Part shown: positions 53,156 to 61,865 of the stretch, piece by piece | Position numbering within the stretch: position 1 is the stretch's first letter | How the letters are laid out: the number at the start of each line of letters is the position of its first letter | From: Fluviicola chungangensis | GTDB lineage: Bacteria > Bacteroidota > Bacteroidia > Flavobacteriales_D > Crocinitomicaceae | Direction of reading: 5' to 3' | Assembly: GCF_007558725.1 (NCBI RefSeq) | Contig: NZ_VLPL01000008.1 | Coordinates: 159,467-223,466, forward strand | Length of the DNA: 64,000 nucleotides | Translations under genes and position numbers: made by a program | The notes under the pieces: generated by a model | Database searches by the model: none | What the model was told of the DNA's origin: nothing | Seen by the model: the letters and a program-made list of their open reading frames with translations, nothing else

Positions 53156-53620
53156 ATGGAAAACACAAAAAACAGAGATCTTTATATCACAGCAACTTTC
53201 AACGCTCCTTTGGTGTTGGTTTGGGAAGCTTGGACCAATGCGGATAAAATTGTTCATTGGTGGGGCCCCGATGGGTTTACCACTACCATTCACCAAATGG
53301 ATTTTCGGGAAGACGGGGAATGGAAGCTCACCTTGCACGGACCGGATGGAACGAATTATCCCAATAGAAGTATTTACAGGGAAATCATTCCTTTAAAAAA
53401 GATCGGGTTTGAGCATTTCAATCCGCACTTTATGACTACGGTTCTTTTTGAATCCGTAGAAGACGGAACGGAAATCCAGTGGCATATGCTTTTTGATTCT
53501 GAAGAACAATACGACCTGATTGTAAAGGCACACAAAGCAGATGAAGGACAAAAGCAAAATATTGAACGATTAAACACGTATATACAACAACTGCTGGATG
53601 AAGGAAAATTTCAAAGCTGA
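53156..53620 (+). CDS. SRPBCC (AHSA1-like) protein, cluster B, second copy
   Basis: 154 residues from ATG 53156 (in-frame TTG 53135 not preferred). Family cues: TATFNAPLVLVWEAWTNADKI, HWWGPDGFTTTIHQMDFREDG, then MLFDSEEQYDLIVKAHKADEG. It contains WWGPDG, like copy C members, rather than the QWMG form of the first cluster B copy. Ligand unknown. It is the last gene of cluster B and is followed by the divergence in function to a transcriptional regulator at 53758. Confidence 0.87.
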   Translation: MENTKNRDLYITATFNAPLVLVWEAWTNADKIVHWWGPDGFTTTIHQMDFREDGEWKLTLHGPDGTNYPNRSIYREIIPLKKIGFEHFNPHFMTTVLFESVEDGTEIQWHMLFDSEEQYDLIVKAHKADEGQKQNIERLNTYIQQLLDEGKFQS

Positions 53621-53757
53621 GACCTCTAACGGCTAGAGTGAAAGTATTTTAAGATGAGTCCTGTCGCTGCGAAATAATTTCCGGTTTTCAAATGTAAATT
53701 AATGTAAATCGGGCAGAAATCCTGTAAACAAAAGCTGTATTCCCGTAAATTTGGAGC

Positions 53758-54744
53758 ATGGCACCCGGAAAATTCAACACCATAACCTTATGGATTCTTT
53801 TGTTAACAGGAGTTACAAGCTATGCGCAATCTTCAAAAGAAGAAAAACACCTCCTGGTTTCATTGCGGATGATCGGTCACGAGATCTTATTGAATTCCGG
53901 TGACAGCACGTCCCGCATTTTCCCGATTGAAAAAGAAGGTGACAGCTACAAGATCCAATTTGCGTCTGCATTTGCATTTAATCCGGGTGACCTGACTGCA
54001 ACAATTGATCGCCTGGTAAACGGAACAAAGATCGCGGACAGCTACATAGTAGAAGTAAAGCGGTGTGAAAACGATGAAGTTGTTTACAGTTACGAAAAAG
54101 GAGATTCCGCTGGTGCTGATCTGATGCCCTGCGGACCACGTTTTCAGCCAAAAGCATGTTATGTGGTTTATTTTACGATTTTGGAAAAGGTCCGATTCAA
54201 TACGGGATCTCCATATCCTGCGATACCGGTCGAACGGGTTTTCACAGAAAGTAAAGAACAGGTTTCTACAATGAAATCCATCAGTTCATCCGAAGAAAAT
54301 ACCACTGACTCAACCGCTGCGAAGGAGAAAACACGTTATTCCTTGATTGCGGTCCCGATTGGTTCCGCTTTCGCATTTATCGGCTTATTGGTCTATTTCA
54401 GAAGGCGCAGACGGATAGCGGTTTCCGCGAATGCAGTCATAGATTCAGGTTCCGTACTGATCGGGGATACTCGCTTTGATCAAAAGAACATGCTGTTAGT
54501 CCGCGGAAAAGAACGCATCGAGCTTTCCAGCAAAGAGTCGGATTTACTTTCCCTGCTTTACACTCATGTCAATCAAACAATCGAACGTGAACATATTCTG
54601 AAAGTGGTTTGGGGAGATGAAGGAGATTATATCGGAAGGACTCTGGATGTCTTTGTTTCCAAATTGCGAAAAAAACTGGAAGCCGATCCGCGGGTGAAAA
54701 TTGTCAATATCCGTGGAATAGGATATAAGTTCATTGTTAACTAG
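53758..54744 (+). CDS. Membrane-anchored ToxR-like winged-helix regulator
   Basis: 328 residues with reversed ToxR topology. An N-terminal signal segment (ITLWILLLTGVTSYAQ) leads to a ~170-residue exported domain of unknown fold with Cys residues (KRCEND, MPCGP, KACYV), then a transmembrane helix at ~194-215 (SLIAVPIGSAFAFIGLLVYF) and a C-terminal OmpR-type winged helix (~240-328: RIELSSKESDLLSLL, DYIGRTLDVFVSKLRKKL). Such one-component regulators sense envelope events directly. It sits between SRPBCC and YdeI genes; targets unknown. Confidence 0.85.
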   Translation: MAPGKFNTITLWILLLTGVTSYAQSSKEEKHLLVSLRMIGHEILLNSGDSTSRIFPIEKEGDSYKIQFASAFAFNPGDLTATIDRLVNGTKIADSYIVEVKRCENDEVVYSYEKGDSAGADLMPCGPRFQPKACYVVYFTILEKVRFNTGSPYPAIPVERVFTESKEQVSTMKSISSSEENTTDSTAAKEKTRYSLIAVPIGSAFAFIGLLVYFRRRRRIAVSANAVIDSGSVLIGDTRFDQKNMLLVRGKERIELSSKESDLLSLLYTHVNQTIEREHILKVVWGDEGDYIGRTLDVFVSKLRKKLEADPRVKIVNIRGIGYKFIVN

Positions 54745-54913
54745 AGATTGGGGTGTCAAGACTTGAAGTTGTCAGGGTTGGTTGTTTTTTGTCCTGACGG
54801 ATCTGGTCCCGAAGTGTTTTAAAATTCGAACATTTTAATATCCCCTGACATAGGGTTGTCACTGCCTGCTCGTACATTTACCGAACGATATTGAAGATAA
54901 AATCAGGTATGAC

Positions 54914-55486
54914 ATGAATGAAATCACCATTTTTTACCCGGAAAACAGAAATGAATGGCGCAGATGGCTGGAAGAAAATCACCTGAGAGAACAGGCCGTT
55001 TGGGTAGTCTTTTACAGCAAGGCTTCTAAAAAATCGACCGTTACCTGGAGTGAAGCAGTTGATGAAGCCTTGTGTTTCGGATGGATCGACAGTAAGAAAG
55101 TATCCGTTGATTCGGAGATATCCCGCCAGTTTTTCAGTAAACGAAAGACGCAAAGTACTTGGTCAAAGATCAATAAAGAAAAGGTCGAACGGTTGATTGA
55201 TGCTGGCCTTATGATGGAAGCAGGTTATAAAAGCATCGAACTAGCCAAAGAAAACGGTTCGTGGACCATTTTGGATAGCGTGGAAGAACTGATCATCCCG
55301 GAAGACCTGGAAAGAGCATTTGAGCTTCAGGAGGGTTCAAGAGCATTCTTTCTGAGCTTGAGTAAATCTGTACGGAAAATGATGCTGGCTTGGCTGGTTT
55401 TGGCAAAAAGACCCGAAACACGTCAGAAACGGATTGACGAAATCGTTGAATCCGCAGCTCAAAAACGCAAACCGAAACAATTTTAG
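54914..55486 (+). CDS. YdeI/OmdA family protein
   Basis: 190-residue single-domain YdeI/OmdA protein (FYPENRNEWRRWLEENHLREQ, SEAVDEALCFGWIDSKKVSVD, FFSKRKTQSTWSKINKEKVERL, PETRQKRIDEIVE). The family is often annotated as OmpD-associated and tied to stress tolerance, with no known biochemical activity. It lies between the ToxR-like gene and a convergent lipoprotein. It is unlinked to the second YdeI copy in cluster B but probably of similar function. Confidence 0.88.
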   Translation: MNEITIFYPENRNEWRRWLEENHLREQAVWVVFYSKASKKSTVTWSEAVDEALCFGWIDSKKVSVDSEISRQFFSKRKTQSTWSKINKEKVERLIDAGLMMEAGYKSIELAKENGSWTILDSVEELIIPEDLERAFELQEGSRAFFLSLSKSVRKMMLAWLVLAKRPETRQKRIDEIVESAAQKRKPKQF

Positions 55487-55515
55487 ATGCTTACTCCGGA
55501 TTCTTGCTGCAAATG

Positions 55516-55863
55516 TCAGTAATGTGACGATTGGATCCGGAGTGTCATTTCAACACCGTCCAAGGTTTCTGTTGACTTTTTAAATGAATAATTCTGATAG
55601 GGATTTATTTTTGCAATGACGAAATGTTCCGTGGAAACCGAATGGTCCAAACGAGTGATATCGATCCTGATCCGGACATCGTAAACGCGGTTTTTTGAGT
55701 TGTTTTGAATGGTTCCCATCACTTTGTCTGAAGAGATCATTCGGTAATCCAGGGTTAATTGGGTAATGGATTCATCGCTTAGCGTTCCTTTCGGGATATT
55801 TGTATAAAGGGGTTGACAAGAACTGCAAATGAAAAGAAATAGGAAATAGTGTAATAAGCGCAT
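55516..55863 (-). CDS. Small lipoprotein of unknown function
   Basis: 115 residues with signal and lipobox (LLHYFLFLFICSSC), then a soluble beta-rich domain (QLTLDYRMISSDKVMGTI, VYDVRIRIDITRLDHSV, FKKSTETLDGVEMTLRI). It could be a small FxLYD-like domain, since such proteins describe relations among strands, but the family is not certain. It is convergent with the YdeI gene and isolated from other minus-strand genes. Confidence 0.65.
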   Translation of the reverse strand: MRLLHYFLFLFICSSCQPLYTNIPKGTLSDESITQLTLDYRMISSDKVMGTIQNNSKNRVYDVRIRIDITRLDHSVSTEHFVIAKINPYQNYSFKKSTETLDGVEMTLRIQSSHY

Positions 55864-56064
55864 GCAGAGTCGGTTTTAAAACCAAAAAATAAGCATTTTT
55901 CAGGATTAAATCCGTTGAGAAGACTAAAAAAACTTCCGGTAAAAATTAGTATGTAATTAAAAATCAGTTGATTAAAAGAATTTAATTTTAATGTAAATTT
56001 TCAAAAGGAATGCGCGGAAATAATTAACTTTGAGTGAAACGGGGTGAAATAAATACTGGCAGCG

Positions 56065-56430
56065 ATGGAAAAGTGTCCGATTTGTTATCATGAACTGGAA
56101 GTGCGGGATTGCGCTCCATGCGACGATTGTGGGTGGGATCCGAGGGAAATAAATCACCTGAAGCAAGGCATTCATACGTATAATACTTACGAAGTATACA
56201 ACGGACTTCAATTGACGCTATGCAATTTTTGCGATGTGGACTTCGGATCGTACAGACCGGAGTATTTTGGTTTTACACATGGAAAACGTTTGGGTTTCCG
56301 GCAGTTTGTGTTTGTAAAGGAATTAGTTGACCCACAGGTTGTTAAAGACAAATACTGTCCCAAATGTTCCATGCGGCTGAAGTTCTTGACTTTCTTAAGT
56401 GCTGTAAGGGCATTGAATACCATGAAATGA
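56065..56430 (+). CDS. Zinc-ribbon-like hypothetical protein
   Basis: 121 residues with two Cys pairs near the N-terminus (MEKCPICYHEL, CAPCDDCGW), a middle pair (LCNFCD) and a later pair (YCPKCS), so two zinc ribbons are likely. The tract between (GFTHGKRLGFRQFVFVKEL) has no recognised domain. A -7-like TAACTTTG (56025-56032) stands upstream without a good -33. Function unknown; possibly a small nucleic-acid- or protein-binding factor. Confidence 0.68.
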   Translation: MEKCPICYHELEVRDCAPCDDCGWDPREINHLKQGIHTYNTYEVYNGLQLTLCNFCDVDFGSYRPEYFGFTHGKRLGFRQFVFVKELVDPQVVKDKYCPKCSMRLKFLTFLSAVRALNTMK

Positions 56431-56458
56431 ATCACATTGAAATAAGAAAATCAGTTCA

Positions 56459-56596
56459 TCAATCTTTTTTTCTCCGTCGGATTATAAAGTAAAATGAAAG
56501 TAACAAAGCAAAACCACTTGTAGGTAAAATATACCACCAAACGGAAGTTTCCGGTTCCGGATTAATCATGCTGCTTAAAAGAATAAAATAAGTCAT
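56459..56596 (-). CDS. Small 45-residue membrane protein on the minus strand
   Basis: Minus-strand frame from ATG 56596 to TGA 56459. It encodes a short N-terminus (MTYFILLSSMINPEPETS), one hydrophobic helix (WWYILPTSGFALLLSFYFII) and a basic end (RRRKKD). The helix followed by arginines is the pattern of a real single-span protein. It lies in the gap between the zinc-ribbon gene and arsR C. A chance frame cannot be excluded. Confidence 0.42.
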   Translation of the reverse strand: MTYFILLSSMINPEPETSVWWYILPTSGFALLLSFYFIIRRRKKD

Positions 56597-56679
56597 CTTC
56601 TGATACCTTTTTAAACCCCTGTAAAAAGGGGGAAATAATAGTTTGTTCCATTAATTTACAAAAAAAATTGATAAAAAAT

Positions 56680-56727
56680 TTGCGAAACCGATCAGTTGCA
56701 TATATATTTGCGAAACCAATCGGTTTC
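56680..56727 (+). promoter_or_regulatory. Autoregulated ArsR operator-promoter (copy C)
   Basis: TTG (56680-56682), a 20-bp spacer with GAAACCGATCAGTTGC (56684-56699), TATATTTG (56703-56710), then near-perfect palindrome GAAACCAATCGGTTTC (56712-56727) over the start site. Same geometry as copies at 13237 and 50576, but with GAAACC half sites. Confidence 0.75.
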
Positions 56728-56746
56728 TAATTTAAAATTCAATGAC

Positions 56747-57076
56747 ATGAGAAGAGATGTTTTTCAAGCAATAGCGGACCCCACCAGAAGAGCAATCATC
56801 ATGCTGGTAGCAGTCCAGTCCATGACGCCGAATGCCCTGGCCGAGCATTTCGATACCACTCGTCAGGCGGTTTCTAAACATTTGCGCATTCTTACGGAGT
56901 GTGAACTTTTAAAACAGAACCAATCGGGTAGAGAGATTTATTACCAACTCAATGGAGATAAAATGAAAGAAATCGATCACTGGCTGGCACAATTCAAGAA
57001 GATTTGGGAAAGCCGCTTCAATCAATTGGATGACGTATTGGCAACTTTAAAAAAAGAAAAAAAGAGCAACATTTGA
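56747..57076 (+). CDS. ArsR-family winged-helix regulator (cluster C)
   Basis: 109 residues from ATG 56747; a longer frame beginning at 56696 would run through its own operator and is rejected, because the 56747 start matches the paralogue's [16 protein letters not shown] opening. Recognition region [19 protein letters not shown]. No metal-site cysteines of the ArsR kind. It heads the cluster 56747-59578 and is predicted to repress its own promoter. Confidence 0.92.
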   Translation: MRRDVFQAIADPTRRAIIMLVAVQSMTPNALAEHFDTTRQAVSKHLRILTECELLKQNQSGREIYYQLNGDKMKEIDHWLAQFKKIWESRFNQLDDVLATLKKEKKSNI

Positions 57077-57115
57077 TTTTTTTTCAAATGTTGCGCAGAT
57101 TAAACAAAAGAAGAG

Positions 57116-58078
57116 ATGAAAAATAATGTACTTTTTGATTTTTCCGTAAACAAGGAAAATAACACCATTCACGTAAAGCGCGACTTTGCTGCAAATGTAT
57201 CTATGGTTTGGGATGCTTGGACAAAACCGGAATTGTTGGACCGGTGGTGGGCACCGAAACCGTTTCAAACTAAAACCAAATCAATGGATTTCCGGGAAGG
57301 AGGAATGTGGCTGTATTGCATGGTTTCTCCGGAGAATGAAATGCACTGGTGTAAATTGGACTACAAAAAAATTGAAGATCAAAAATCGTATTCAGGATTG
57401 GATGGTTTTTGTGATGAAAACGGAAACCTGAACACTTCATTCCCGCGTTCTTTATGGAATAACGAGTTTTCTGCCAATGGCGAGAACACGACAGTAAACG
57501 TTACCATCAAATACGAATCACTGGAAGACCTCGAAAAAATCATATCATTCGGGTTCAAGGAAGGATTTACGATGGCCATGGAGAACCTGGATCACTACCT
57601 GGAAACAAAGTTTAAATTGCGAAATGAGTTAAAACCGGCACAACTGCCACGTGTTTGCAACTACCTCAATTTTCCCGGAAATACGGAAGAAGCATTTTTA
57701 TTTTACCGCTCGGTTTTCAGATCTGAATTCTCCGGAAAAGGAATTCAGCGTTTCGGAGATATTCCTGCAGACGGAAGTCATCCACCGGTAGCGGAATCTG
57801 TTAAAAAGATGATCCTGCATGTTGAATTACCGATTACATCAAACCATGTGTTGATGGGAACAGATGCTCCGGAAGAAATGGGATTCACTCTGACATCCGG
57901 AAATAACATGCACATCTCCATCGAACCGGAAACGCGCGAGGAGGCCAAGCGTATTTTCGATGAACTTTCGGCGGGAGGCACTATTACAATGCCATTGGAA
58001 GACATGTTCTTTGGAGCGTATTTTGGTTCTTTCACGGACAAGTACGGAATTAACTGGATGATCAATCACCCGAATTGA
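57116..58078 (+). CDS. SRPBCC domain fused to a VOC/PhnB-like domain
   Basis: 320 residues. Residues 1 to ~160 are an SRPBCC module ([59 protein letters not shown]). Residues ~175-320 are a VOC-type PhnB-like domain (CNYLNFPGNTEEAFLFYRSVF, HVELPITSNHVLMGTD, FGAYFGSFTDKYGINWMINHPN). PhnB-like proteins resemble glyoxalase-fold binders. Both modules bind small hydrophobic or metal-bound ligands, so the fusion may join two halves of one pathway, normally on separate genes. It follows arsR by 39 bp. Confidence 0.87.
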   Translation: MKNNVLFDFSVNKENNTIHVKRDFAANVSMVWDAWTKPELLDRWWAPKPFQTKTKSMDFREGGMWLYCMVSPENEMHWCKLDYKKIEDQKSYSGLDGFCDENGNLNTSFPRSLWNNEFSANGENTTVNVTIKYESLEDLEKIISFGFKEGFTMAMENLDHYLETKFKLRNELKPAQLPRVCNYLNFPGNTEEAFLFYRSVFRSEFSGKGIQRFGDIPADGSHPPVAESVKKMILHVELPITSNHVLMGTDAPEEMGFTLTSGNNMHISIEPETREEAKRIFDELSAGGTITMPLEDMFFGAYFGSFTDKYGINWMINHPN

Positions 58079-58247
58079 AAAATAACTGAGATCACTTAAG
58101 TTTAGTAGAATGAAACTGAAGAGGAAGTCAGATTTCAAAAAAGCATTGAACTATTTGGATGCCTTTTGAGGAAGTTTTAAATTGTAGTTGGATTGAACGC
58201 TGAACCTTTTCAACTTTTTGAACAAGTCAAATAAAAACAAGTAAAGT

Positions 58248-58769
58248 ATGAGACACAATTTAGCATTTGATTTTTCTGTAGACAAAGACAACAGAACGAT
58301 CACCGTGAAAAGAGAGTTTGCAGCAGAGCGCCCGTTGGTTTGGGATGCTTACACAAAAAGTGAGATCCTGGATAAATGGTGGGGACCCAAACCGTGGAAT
58401 GCCCGAACAAAGCGTATGGATTTTAGAGATGGTGGAACCTGGTTGTACGCCATGGTTGGTCCGAACGGGGAAGAACACTGGGCGACTGTAAATTATACTA
58501 AAATCCACCCGAAGAGTTCGTTTGCCGGGTTGGATGCATTTACGGACAGTAATGGAAAGGTTGCCGATGGTATGCCACAATCAAAATGGGAAGTTTCTTT
58601 TGAAGATAAAGGGGAAGAGTTGACTGAAGTGACAATCCACATTACCTACGACGACCTGAAACAGTTGGAAGATACCATTAAAATGGGCTTCAAGGAAGGG
58701 TTGTCTATTGGAATGGAACAGTTGGATGAATTATTGCCAACGCTTAAAAAGGAAAGAAATGAAGAATAA
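58248..58769 (+). CDS. SRPBCC (AHSA1-like) protein, cluster C
   Basis: 173 residues with cues REFAAERPLVWDAYTKSEIL, DKWWGPKPWNARTKRMDFRDGG, GEEHWATVNYTKIHPKSSFA and the FKEGLSIGMEQLDELL helix. Shares WWGPKP and FKEG with the lone copy at 13340. It overlaps the start of the DoxX gene by 11 bp, which supports one transcript. Ligand unknown. Confidence 0.9.
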   Translation: MRHNLAFDFSVDKDNRTITVKREFAAERPLVWDAYTKSEILDKWWGPKPWNARTKRMDFRDGGTWLYAMVGPNGEEHWATVNYTKIHPKSSFAGLDAFTDSNGKVADGMPQSKWEVSFEDKGEELTEVTIHITYDDLKQLEDTIKMGFKEGLSIGMEQLDELLPTLKKERNEE

Positions 58770-59136
58770 GATCTTATTTGTTATCAGCTTTCTTTTCGGA
58801 TTGGTATTCATTAATTCCGGTCTCAACAAGATTTTCCAATACATGCCGATGCCTGAAGACATGCCGGAAAGTATGATGAAAATAGTCGAAGCATTCGGAG
58901 CAATTGTTTGGTTGATGCCTTTGATTGCAGTGGTGGAAATCATCGGTGGTGTTTTGGTGATCATTCCCAAATACAGGGCGCTTGGAGCGGTAATGCTTTT
59001 ACCGATCATGGTCGGGATTCTTTTGACGCATATTTTCAACGCACCATCCGGTTTGCCGGTCGCACTTATATTATTGGCTGTTTTAGCGTGGATTATGATT
59101 GATAACCGGGCAAAATATGCTGCTTTATTTAAGTAA
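58759..59136 (+). CDS. DoxX-like membrane protein, cluster C
   Basis: 125 residues from ATG 58759, inside the end of the SRPBCC gene. Four hydrophobic segments: ILFVISFLFGLVFINSGLNK, IVWLMPLIAVVEIIGGVLVI, ALGAVMLLPIMVGILLTHIF and LPVALILLAVLAWIMI. The residues SGLNKIFQYM are typical of the DoxX-like group. Longer in-frame versions (from 58708) would extend into the SRPBCC frame and are rejected. Confidence 0.87.
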   Translation: MKNKILFVISFLFGLVFINSGLNKIFQYMPMPEDMPESMMKIVEAFGAIVWLMPLIAVVEIIGGVLVIIPKYRALGAVMLLPIMVGILLTHIFNAPSGLPVALILLAVLAWIMIDNRAKYAALFK

Positions 59137-59158
59137 TTAGTGGAATAAATTCATAGAA

Positions 59159-59578
59159 ATGGAGAAGACAAAAATCACCTTACAGGCTACCGTGAAGGCG
59201 CCGATCGAAAAAGTATGGGACTATTGGAATGAACCGGAGCATATTAAAAAATGGAATAGCGCTTCGCCCGATTGGCATACACCGAAATCAGAAAATGATT
59301 TACGTGCAGGAGGAAGATTTACGGCGCGGATGGAAGCCAAAGACGGCAGTTTCGGTTTTGATTTCGGAGGAATCTACGATGAGGTAACTGCCCATCAATA
59401 CATCAGCTATACGATGGACGACGGAAGAAAGACCAACATTACGTTTACAAGTGATGGTGGTAATGAAACCAAAGTTGTTGAAACCTTTGAAGCGGAAAGT
59501 CAAAATCCGGTTGAAATGCAACAGGGTGGCTGGCAGGCAATTTTGGATAACTTCAAGAAATACACGGAAGAAAATTAA
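59159..59578 (+). CDS. SRPBCC protein, cluster C, second copy
   Basis: 139-residue SRPBCC fold (QATVKAPIEKVWDYWNEPEHI, KKWNSASPDWHTPKSENDLR, GGIYDEVTAHQYISYTMDDG) with the pattern of the SRPBCC domain-containing cell-stress protein family. It differs from the WWGPKP subgroup. It ends 145 bp before the vWA-like gene and follows DoxX by 22 bp. Ligand unknown. Confidence 0.87.
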   Translation: MEKTKITLQATVKAPIEKVWDYWNEPEHIKKWNSASPDWHTPKSENDLRAGGRFTARMEAKDGSFGFDFGGIYDEVTAHQYISYTMDDGRKTNITFTSDGGNETKVVETFEAESQNPVEMQQGGWQAILDNFKKYTEEN

Positions 59579-59598
59579 ATTGCGAATGACGGGTTCCG

Positions 59599-59667
59599 AA
59601 TTACGAATGAAAATGCTCAGGAGTCTGAATCGACGTACAATAACGAAATCATTCGGCATTCGTAATT
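59599..59667. repeat. 11-bp inverted repeat between clusters
   Basis: AATTACGAATG (59599-59609) and CATTCGTAATT (59657-59667) are perfect inverted copies with a 47-bp loop, in the gap between 59578 and 59724. Similar CGTAATTCGG segments occur in other gaps (for example near 46588), so a dispersed extragenic repeat is possible. Confidence 0.5.
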
Positions 59668-59723
59668 TGGGATTCGTCAATTAAATCGCTGTTACTTTTT
59701 TCAACTCCTTGTGTTATAGGAGT

Positions 59724-60845
59724 ATGAAAACTATTCTTCCACTTTTGTTACTCTTTCTTTGGATAGGAAAGACAACTACCGCTCAGGTTTCCATCAGGGA
59801 AAACTTCCGTTTCCGCGACACCTTAAAAGTTGCAAAATACCGGCCCATAGAAAACGGATTCAGTGTTGCAAAGATCCGGATGACGCCAGGCGAACATACG
59901 ATCCTGAACCCGGAGGACGTGAAAGCACTGAAAGACCAGACCATTATCCGGGTTGATCTCATTTATTCCGATTATCCCTACGGAATGGATTTTACGGAAT
60001 TGAATCGCAGAAGGATCCTTGAATTGTATATCCTCCTTCCGGAAGCATTTAACAGCAGTATCATTGACTGGAATATTGTGAAACAAACGGGGGTTGAATC
60101 ACAAAGGGATATGCAGAATTATTTTCACGGCTTTGAGATTTATTACCGGAAACTGCCAACCTTCCAGGAAGAACATAAACAGATCCTGGACGTGGTGGAG
60201 CAAAGGACCTCCCCACAGGATTCCAGTATCCTGAAGGTTTTCGAAAGACAGCCGACCTGGAAGAACATGCTTGTTGTGACGGATGTGACGGGGAGTATGG
60301 CACCCTATACGTCACAGCTCCTGCTTTGGATTAAGGCCAACCAGAAAATGAAAACATTTAAACAGATCGTGTTTTTTAACGATGATGAAGAGAACAGTAA
60401 CAATCAAACGAAAGCCCTGGATCCAACTGGGATTTGGACGATCGAATCATCCAATGCCGATAAAGTCATCGAACTGGCATTTAAAGCCATGGAAAAAGGC
60501 AACCACATAGAAAATGACCTGGAGGCAATTTGTTATGCGATACAAAAATACCCTGAAAATAAGAACAACGTAGTCTTGATTGCCGATAACTGGGAAGATC
60601 CCTGTGATATGAAGCTCATAGAATTCCTGAAACAGCAAAAAATTCCATTGAAAATAGTTGTTTGCGGGGTGAAAGACCGCTTGAATACCTTATACCTTGA
60701 TCTGGCTTACGCAACGGGAGGAAGCGTGCATACCATGGAGGAAGACCTCACAAATATCGCTCAATTGGGGAACGGCAAAACGTTCAAACTGAACGGGATG
60801 AAATTCATGATGAGTGCAGGAAGGTTCATACAAATAGATAATTAG
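59724..60845 (+). CDS. Exported protein with von Willebrand A-like domain
   Basis: 373 residues from ATG 59724, with ribosome-binding site ATAGGAG; the in-frame TTG at 59709 is rejected. Signal peptide (TILPLLLLFLWIGKTTTAQ). A vWA-like domain from about residue 180 to 350 shows a variant metal site DVTGSM (D-x-T-x-S in place of D-x-S-x-S) after NMLVV and then ANQKMKTFKQIVFFNDDEE. Such proteins mediate protein-protein contacts in a metal-dependent manner. It is followed 62 bp later by an exported protein on the same strand. Confidence 0.75.
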   Translation: MKTILPLLLLFLWIGKTTTAQVSIRENFRFRDTLKVAKYRPIENGFSVAKIRMTPGEHTILNPEDVKALKDQTIIRVDLIYSDYPYGMDFTELNRRRILELYILLPEAFNSSIIDWNIVKQTGVESQRDMQNYFHGFEIYYRKLPTFQEEHKQILDVVEQRTSPQDSSILKVFERQPTWKNMLVVTDVTGSMAPYTSQLLLWIKANQKMKTFKQIVFFNDDEENSNNQTKALDPTGIWTIESSNADKVIELAFKAMEKGNHIENDLEAICYAIQKYPENKNNVVLIADNWEDPCDMKLIEFLKQQKIPLKIVVCGVKDRLNTLYLDLAYATGGSVHTMEEDLTNIAQLGNGKTFKLNGMKFMMSAGRFIQIDN

Positions 60846-60907
60846 ATCAAAAGGAAGAGCGATTCGTCATTAGTTTCGTTAAATTTGGTGAAGACAATTC
60901 AAACCGA

Positions 60908-61753
60908 ATGAAGAATTATTTGCTCAGTCTTTTACTACTGACCGCTTTCAATGTGTTTTCCCAGTATAAATCCTATGTAGAGTATTACAAGCTGGTGAAC
61001 AAGGCAGAAGAAGAATTTGTACTTAAAATGGATTCGAGCTGCTTTATGTACTACGACCGTGCATTTGCCAGTAACAAGCCTTTTTTGAAAGATCCTTACA
61101 TAGCCGCCCAAATTGCACTTTACCTGAATGACAGCCTGCGGTTCAGAAATTATTTATCCATCGCTTTCAAAAACGGGATGCCTTTGAAATCGGTGACTGC
61201 CGGTAAGTTTATCCGGGACCGATACTATCCGGAATTATACAAAACGATCGTGCGCCTGTACAAGCAATATGGCCGACAGCCAAACGTAGATAAAGGATTG
61301 TTGGAACAGATCTGTGTCATGTGTTATCAATCGGATAGTTTGAAGCTGAAAACAGGCGGGGAGAGCCAGCAGTTTTATCAGAATGAGAATGAAACCCGAA
61401 GATTTTTAGCAGAATTGCTAAACAAAGGTGTTTTCCCTAATGAACACCTGCTGGGAATTACAACTGCCGAAATGTGGACCGAATTTTACAAAAAGACCGG
61501 ACGAAAAGATTTGTATGCGGACTCGCCTATGACGGATCCTGATTATTGTGAAGAATGCGAATTGCGTTTGAAATGCCCGATGAATATTGTACTTCATTCT
61601 CAGTGTTTCTTTCAGGAAAATAAGGAATTGTTCTTCAAGGCATTAGAAGCGGGTTATCTGCATCCGAAAGATTACGGGATTTTGGAAGAGAAATCGATTC
61701 TGTGGTTCAAGGAAAAGTCAACAAATGCCTCTGTAACGTTCGTGTGCCTTTGA
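60908..61753 (+). CDS. Exported hypothetical protein with Cys pairs
   Basis: 281 residues with a signal peptide (NYLLSLLLLTAFNVFSQ). No TPR or other repeat is certain. C-terminal half has paired cysteines CVMCYQ and DYCEECELRLKC, suggesting disulphides or metal binding. No family recognised. It lies 62 bp after the vWA-like gene and could form an operon with it; a -7-like TAAATTTG (60880-60887) lies just upstream without a good -33. Confidence 0.65.
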   Translation: MKNYLLSLLLLTAFNVFSQYKSYVEYYKLVNKAEEEFVLKMDSSCFMYYDRAFASNKPFLKDPYIAAQIALYLNDSLRFRNYLSIAFKNGMPLKSVTAGKFIRDRYYPELYKTIVRLYKQYGRQPNVDKGLLEQICVMCYQSDSLKLKTGGESQQFYQNENETRRFLAELLNKGVFPNEHLLGITTAEMWTEFYKKTGRKDLYADSPMTDPDYCEECELRLKCPMNIVLHSQCFFQENKELFFKALEAGYLHPKDYGILEEKSILWFKEKSTNASVTFVCL

Positions 61754-61865
61754 ATCAATTTCAGATGACTTAGCATAAAAAAATCAATAGCTTTACCCGA
61801 ACAGCTGAAAACAAGTATCCCCGACCTGTTGTTACTGATCGGGAATGTATGATCATTCGGATGAA

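Noticed and set aside
56696..56746. Longer start for arsR C
   Set aside because: Would translate its own promoter and operator; the paralogue's start and the RRDVFQ opening support ATG 56747.
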